From Anisus vortex (taxonomy: Eukaryota > Mollusca > Gastropoda > Planorbidae): DNA of 64,000 bases. Position 1 is the stretch's first letter; each line of letters opens with the position of its first letter. Under the pieces are notes generated by a model, which ran no database searches, had not been told where the DNA came from, and saw only the letters and a program-made list of their open reading frames with translations. Location: assembly GCA_949126835.1 (NCBI GenBank), contig OX421495.1, forward strand, positions 20,241,079 through 20,305,078, read 5' to 3'. This document shows positions 58,809 to 64,000 of this stretch, in pieces. A program made the position numbers and the translations under genes.

Positions 58809-61800
58809 ATGGCCAGTGAGATCAACAGAATGGACGGAAATGAAAGATTTCGGCAACTGGTGAAAAGTGAGAATTACAAGATCATGTCCAAACTACTCTC
58901 AGAACTGGGCGTGGCTGAGTCCAAGAAATTGATTGAAGAGTGCTACAGGTAGACATACTTTTTTTTATTTTACTTTTTTTTTTTAACCTCTTACCTTAAC
59001 TTGTAAAGAAAGTAAGAAAGTTAGTCTCAAACGATATGATAGATTTCTCTAACAAAAGGAACATCCTTGAAGATCATTGATGCACTACGTTTTGTTTTTT
59101 TTGAAGAGGCTAATAGGATGATAAATGCCTTGTTTATACAAATATTGTCTAAGAAGCATTTCTTGGATAAGCTATAACATACCGGGGAGGTAACTGTCCG
59201 AATTTCGTCGTATTCGTATTTCTAGACCCTCAGTACTGTGCTACGCACAATTAAAAACAAATATACGGGCAACTAAAAAGGTGTTGTTTTTATTTTTATT
59301 TTTTTAGGGAAGATTTTCTAAAAAATGGTCAATAATAGTTTTGTTCCTTTTTTTGGTCGTAACCACTGATCTATAAAAAGAATGGATTGCGCCTTCTTAA
59401 TAAATTGGTTTTAGCATAGACTATAATATACATGGACCGCTTGCTTTAGTATTTCTGCTATATGAGGACTTGAAACCACTGATGTTCGGAATTCCCGATT
59501 CTAAATAACGTAATTGCTATACAGGAAATAAAGTTATTGATATACAACTTCCGTTTTATTTAATCGCTATGATTTTCTCAATGAAAAATTAAAAGCGAAA
59601 GTTGTACAGAGCGGAAACATGTATAGATCAGTGTTGTGTGCGCACGGAAAAAGATTATAAGCTCTAAAAATAGAGCAGGCGGTCCATCTTATTATAGTCA
59701 ATGATAAAAAGATTAATAGGCCTACAAGTATTCATTTAAAGTCGAAAAAACGCGATTTAATAAAACGGAACTTGTCTAACAATTACTTCATTTAGAATCG
59801 GGAATTGCAATAAAAATAAGATAATAGCCTAAAAAAACTAAAGCAAGCGGTCCATGTATATTATAGTCTATGGTTTTAGCAAACTGAAGATAGGGAAATC
59901 TAATCAGTTTCACCGCAGTTATCGATATAAACAAAATTGTGTCTAAAACTTACTGCGCCACTGATCTACAAATAGATCTGAACGGAATCTATGTTTCTGC
60001 CATTTTACACAATATGCATAGGAATTGTTGCTGTCAAGCTTCTGACTTATTATTAATAATATAAAACTAACAAGAAACAAAAGGAAAGAAAAAAGAAAAC
60101 AAATACCAAGCAATAAAAGAAGTTAATAATAAAAAAAGTAGACAGCAATATTTCGCAGTACGGGAAAACCCGGTCCCGAAACACAATAAATTTGAAAGCA
60201 TTGCAAAGGGACATCATTCGGACATGTCGTCTGTTTTATAACCTTAACATACGATGATTAGTAATAAGGTCTAAGTTTATTTTAAAAAAATAAATGAACG
60301 CATTAAACAATATTGTTGATAAAATATAAATTTCTTTTGGAGAATGTTTTCAATTTATACATTTAACTTTTAACCCGATTATTCAAACGGCTTAGGAGAT
60401 GTAGAGCAGAAACAAACATCTAAATTAATAAACAAACTCACGCTAATTATATATATTGATCAGTGACAGTAGAAACAAAATGGTGGAAATTTCTTCAAGA
60501 ATGTTACGTCCATGCCCTATCCTTTCTTTTTATAGATCAGTGGTCGTAACATTACAAGTTTGATATCCAAATTGCATTGTTGAAAATATGTCACGACTTA
60601 CGGTCAGTTATCTTCGTTTTTTAAATTTTAGGGAAAAGCCCGATAAAATAGTAAGTCTAAAAGATTAATTTGTATGGTCTGAGGCGGTAATCGGTAATTA
60701 CAAAAATACTTTATGAGCGTATACTTTATATTTTATACTTTATACTTTAAACGTATGAGCTCTATATTACTCATCATAGGTTGTTTTTTTATTGTCGTTA
60801 AGCCAATAAGATCTTGCATAACGATTCAATAATGTTTTGCTTTGCTTTAGACAAATATCACTTTTAATCAAGATTCAAATTTTGTTTTTTAAACAATTCC
60901 AAAGAAATGAAAAAAATCAGTAAAAACCCTGAAAGGTAATTGTCCGAGGCATTTTCCAATTACATCTCCGCCCAATTAATATTGCAAACAGTTTTCTTTT
61001 TTTTTCTCTTTCCTTCTTTTCAATTCCTTGCCGTTTCTCCTGCCCCCATTGCTGCAACTTTTTTTTCTATCACGTGACATCACGTGACCAGAGAGGAACC
61101 CGATCCAGCCGTGATCCAGTACGTGAAGAAGGCGGCCGGAGCGTCATTAACAAAACATGACGAGATTATGGAGTGTTGCAGGCTCCTGCTGAAGTACGGT
61201 GCAGACGTCAACGAGATGAGTCGGTCGGTAAGACGCAGACGATGTCTGAGTGGGGGGGGGGGGGAGTGTCTACATACTGCATGACCAGTCCACTTTATAC
61301 GCTTGACTTTTTAAGTGCACATGTAGACTAGAGTCTATGTCTTTTAATTTTTAGGTATATCAGTTATACCATTCATGTCTATTTGCATATAAAAAAATGA
61401 CTTTGGGTTTTTGGTGGGGGTCCATATTTGCGTGTATATTTGAACAATCTGTAGCCCAGTTTCATTGATTTGTACTCATTTGTGTGTGTGTGCTTATTCT
61501 ATAAAACGTAGAGAAAGTCTTTAATATAAGAGTAGATAATACAATATGAATATATTAATATAATAGGTAGGCCTATTTAGTTTTTATAGTCCGGCCATTT
61601 GACATTTACAAAAAGGGTACAGAAAGTACGGTATTTAAATTTAGATGATATACTGTGTATGATATACCATGTATGATATACCGTGTATGATATACTGTGT
61701 ATGATATACCGTGTATGATATACCGTGTATGATATACCGTGTATGATATATACGGTACACGGTGGCCGAGTGACAGCTCGTTCGGCTGGCATACCAAAGG

Positions 61801-62272
61801 ACCTGGGTTCGAATCATTGTAATGGAGGATGGAGGGTGTCATCTGTTAGAGTCAAGGAAGCAGGGGCAAAATGTGCTGGCCACACAAGCCCCTAATATGC
61901 CTTGGCCACAGAAGCTTGTGAACGCTGCTTCATCGGCCCTATCGATCAATTAGGTTCGGCTGGGTTACTTTACATTGTACTATAATATGTATAATACAAA
62001 TTGTATAGATAGTGAAGACAATTTTTTAAGATTCAAATGCCTTAGCGTATACATAGCATGCAGTTCATTGATAGTCACTCTATCTGTCACTATAGAAGAA
62101 AACTGCACTGCACCTGGCATGTAGACTTGGGGATGAGAAGATGGTCAAGCTTCTACTTGAACAAGGCGCTGACCCTTCCATTATGGACGGCTCGGGGTTC
62201 AATTCCCTGCACTTGGCCGTACACTCTGGTGCCATAGACTGCGTCCGGCTCATCCTGGGCAAAACTCAAGAG
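58809..62272 (+). CDS. Ankyrin-repeat protein, 5' part (exons 1-3)
   Basis: Exons 58809-58948, 61092-61227 and 62096-62272 join through GT-AG introns in phase, giving 151 residues. The N-terminal part (1-70) is charged and helical in character and I do not recognise it. Ankyrin repeats follow: RLLLKYGADVN (about 77-87), TALHLACRLGDEKMVKLLLE and QGADPSIMD (95-123), then NSLHLAVHSGAIDCVRLIL (128-146). Ankyrin repeats are protein-binding modules, so a partner-binding role is likely, but the partner is unknown. The start codon has G at -3 and +4 (GCGATGG). The gene must continue past 62272, either into the short candidate exon at 62548-62622 or beyond the window. I cannot name an orthologue; ASB-like or other ankyrin families are possible. 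Confidence 0.8.
59363..60543. mobile_element. 1.18-kb element in ankyrin intron 1, host of a nested MITE
   Basis: Ends CCACTGATCTATAAAAAG and CTTTTTATAGATCAGTGG are close inverted repeats. Both flanks carry TCGTAA (59357-59362 and 60544-60549). Fragments of the same family lie near 17070-17205. The element at 59416-59871 lies inside it. Confidence 0.75.
59416..59871. mobile_element. 456-bp MITE with long inverted ends and 9-bp TSD
   Basis: The first and last 34 bases are identical inverted repeats, beginning ATAGACTATAATATACATGG. Both flanks read GGTTTTAGC (59407-59415 and 59872-59880). Long ends plus a 9-bp duplication are typical of Mutator-like elements (inference). An internal near-end at about 59675-59702 suggests a composite. 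Confidence 0.88.
60550..61091 (+). other. Rest of ankyrin intron 1
   Basis: AT-rich intron. The 3' end has a pyrimidine tract (about 60991-61072) and TCACGTGACATCACGTGACC just before the acceptor. Confidence 0.5.
61645..61752 (+). repeat. 14-bp repeat, about 8 copies (ankyrin intron 2)
   Basis: Unit GTATGATATACCGT with C/T changes, running directly into the SINE that follows. Confidence 0.9.
61753..61965 (+). mobile_element. SINE family A (ankyrin intron 2)
   Basis: Head ACACGGTGGCCGAGTGACAG and GGGTTCGAATC; body GCTGGCCACACAAGCCCC and GAACGCTGCTTCATC. It ends about 130 bp before exon 3. Confidence 0.82.
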
Positions 62273-62287
62273 GTAAATCATTATCTT

Positions 62288-62445
62288 GTCTTACATGTCA
62301 CAGACGCTCCTTCTCTAAACAAGATTATTGCGTCCTACGCTTATCCGTGTTTTTGAATCTTGCATTTTTTTATTAGAGTTCTAAGTGATGTTAAGTTACA
62401 AGTTTTCCTGGTTTGTTTAGGGCAACCCATTCCATTCCCGGGTTT
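62288..62445 (-). mobile_element. LINE 3' end fragment, family L (downstream of exon 3)
   Basis: Reverse copy: CAGACGCTCCTTCTCTAAAC, GATTATTGCGTCCTACGC and GGCAACCCATTCCATTCCCG. It begins about 15 bases after the exon 3 donor. Confidence 0.75.
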
Positions 62446-62547
62446 CACTAAATGAAAGACCTAAAGCATAATATCTATCATTTAGTAAATTTTGTGACTA
62501 AATTATATATTGGTCTTAAAAAGGGTTCCTCTATTTCACACAGGCAG

Positions 62548-62622
62548 CACAACAGTTTAATGCCCTTCATGCTTATGTTGGACAGCAACAATGGTCAACT
62601 TCAACGGATATTACTATCATGA
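62548..62622 (+). CDS. Candidate exon 4 of the ankyrin gene
   Basis: After an acceptor-like TTTCACACAGGCAG at 62547, a phase-compatible frame encodes 24 residues (including MLDSNNGQLQRILLS) and a TGA. The pattern NSLM...NNGQLQRILL resembles one ankyrin repeat. If real it ends the protein at 175 residues. An internal GT or a longer transcript may skip it. Low confidence. Confidence 0.3.
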   Translation, partial: HNSLMPFMLMLDSNNGQLQRILLS

Positions 62623-62837
62623 ATCGATATAATTTCAGCATGTTAGTGTAGAGATAAAATAGCGAATCAACTAGCGTTCGGCTAATTGTATAGGCAGTAA
62701 TCGATTATAACGTTATTCACAATGCCCTGTAGCTATTTGCCGCTAAAGATATTTGCCAATAGATGGTTGGAAAGAAGTTATTCTATATTTAGAACACAGG
62801 GTCTTGAGACTATTCTCGGGAGAACTGGGAAGTACAG

Positions 62838-63025
<188 letters not shown>

Positions 63026-63185
63026 GAGTTAAAAGAGGTAGTGGAATGTAAAATTTAAAATTAAGATGGGGGGGGGTGTAGATGGATAGACTAGTGATTT
63101 GGTGACTGCTACCGGTTTGTTATAAACATGGATAGTTAAAAAGTTATAATATGGATTTTATAAACAAGGCTCTCGTAGTCTGTTC

Positions 63186-64000
63186 CAGGGGTCGGTAGCC
63201 TTTTGCTAGGAGTGTTCCAAACTAGGTTATCTAAATCATTCAGCGTACCAAAATCTGCCATACTATATTTTTTATTCAATTTTATGAGACAATTTATTTA
63301 GTTAGCGTCGTAGCAAGACCAAGGCCAAGAAAATCCTTAAACGTTTTACATTTATTTATTTTTTAAATATATAGTTGTGATTATTCTCTTTTTTTTTTGG
63401 GGGGGGGGGCTTAATCGCAAATACTAAATTTCACTAGATCTAACATGTTTACATCAATAGTTAATGTCATTTTATTCCAGCACCTGCTTAAAGTTCATTG
63501 TATTTGTATCTCAGACTACCTGAGATTTATACGAGTATTTATAATTTAATCATTTTAAGAGCAGTAAGCTTCTACCAACCACAGGTGAAGTGAAATTGAT
63601 ACGTAGTAATCATACGTAACGGGTAGTTAATTTAATGTTTTAAAATGCTTATATAAATTCTTCAGTCATTTAATAATTATCTAATTATCTATCCTTTATA
63701 ACTTTATCATTTTAAAGCTGTAAATGTAATCTCTTTATTTTTATTTTAGAAAAGAAAAATGGAAAACATTTAGAAATATTAACGTAATATTAATGCAAAA
63801 TAATAAAACGGGTTAATTATCTCCCTTTAATAAATGCCGAACAAAATTGAAATACCATAATGATAGACTTTTATAAGGAAATAAAAATTAACAAGTAATA
63901 TTAGTTTTGTTACAAACTTAACTGGAAATTAGATTTATAAATTTAATTTACGTTCAAACGTTGTAAATAAACATTTCTTGCTTTAATTGTTTAAATCGAT
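63186..64000. mobile_element. hAT-like element, left part, runs off the window
   Basis: Starts CAGGGGTCGGTAGCCT. The shared core (TTAATTATCTCCCTTTAATA near 63814) appears at about 63600-63950. The right end is outside the window. Confidence 0.5.

Overview
The window is eukaryotic nuclear DNA. Genes are split by GT-AG introns, spacers are AT-rich, and the sequence is crowded with microsatellites, minisatellites, tRNA-derived SINEs, LINE tails and miniature DNA transposons. The style of the repeats and the divergence of the one orthologue I can name (YIPF4) suggest a lophotrochozoan, most likely a gastropod mollusc. That placement is inference. I see no bacterial operon, rRNA, intact tRNA or CRISPR array.

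Three protein-coding genes can be supported, all on the + strand. (1) 1056-12474 is a complete six-exon YIPF4 orthologue of 284 residues, a Golgi/ER five-pass Yip1-domain protein. Its intron 3 holds a 4.4-kb element with inverted ends that contains about 34 copies of a 70-bp satellite. (2) 30817-33953 is a three-exon Rho-family small GTPase of 208 residues. GTP-binding and catalytic residues are intact, the effector loop is unusual and there is no C-terminal CAAX box. (3) 58809 to at least 62272 is the 5' part (three exons, perhaps a fourth) of an ankyrin-repeat gene.

Layout: 1-12.5 kb is an edge repeat plus YIPF4. 12.5-30.7 kb is intergenic, with SINEs, LINE 3' ends, GATA-type arrays, 43-, 24- and 18-bp minisatellites and a hAT-like element. 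30.7-34.5 kb is the Rho gene. 34.5-55.4 kb is intergenic and very rich in short DNA transposons, many still flanked by recognisable target-site duplications. 55.4-62.7 kb is the ankyrin gene with a possible upstream leader exon, and its intron 1 carries a transposon nested in another. 62.7-64 kb is a GA repeat and the start of another hAT-like element.

The genes show no functional linkage. What stands out is the record of transposon activity: 8-bp duplications at hAT-type ends, a double insertion sharing one target, two 73-bp TTAA-flanked elements, a 9-bp-duplication element, and a roughly 350-bp core shared by elements with different ends. The octamer TAGGCCTA is also far more frequent than base composition predicts.
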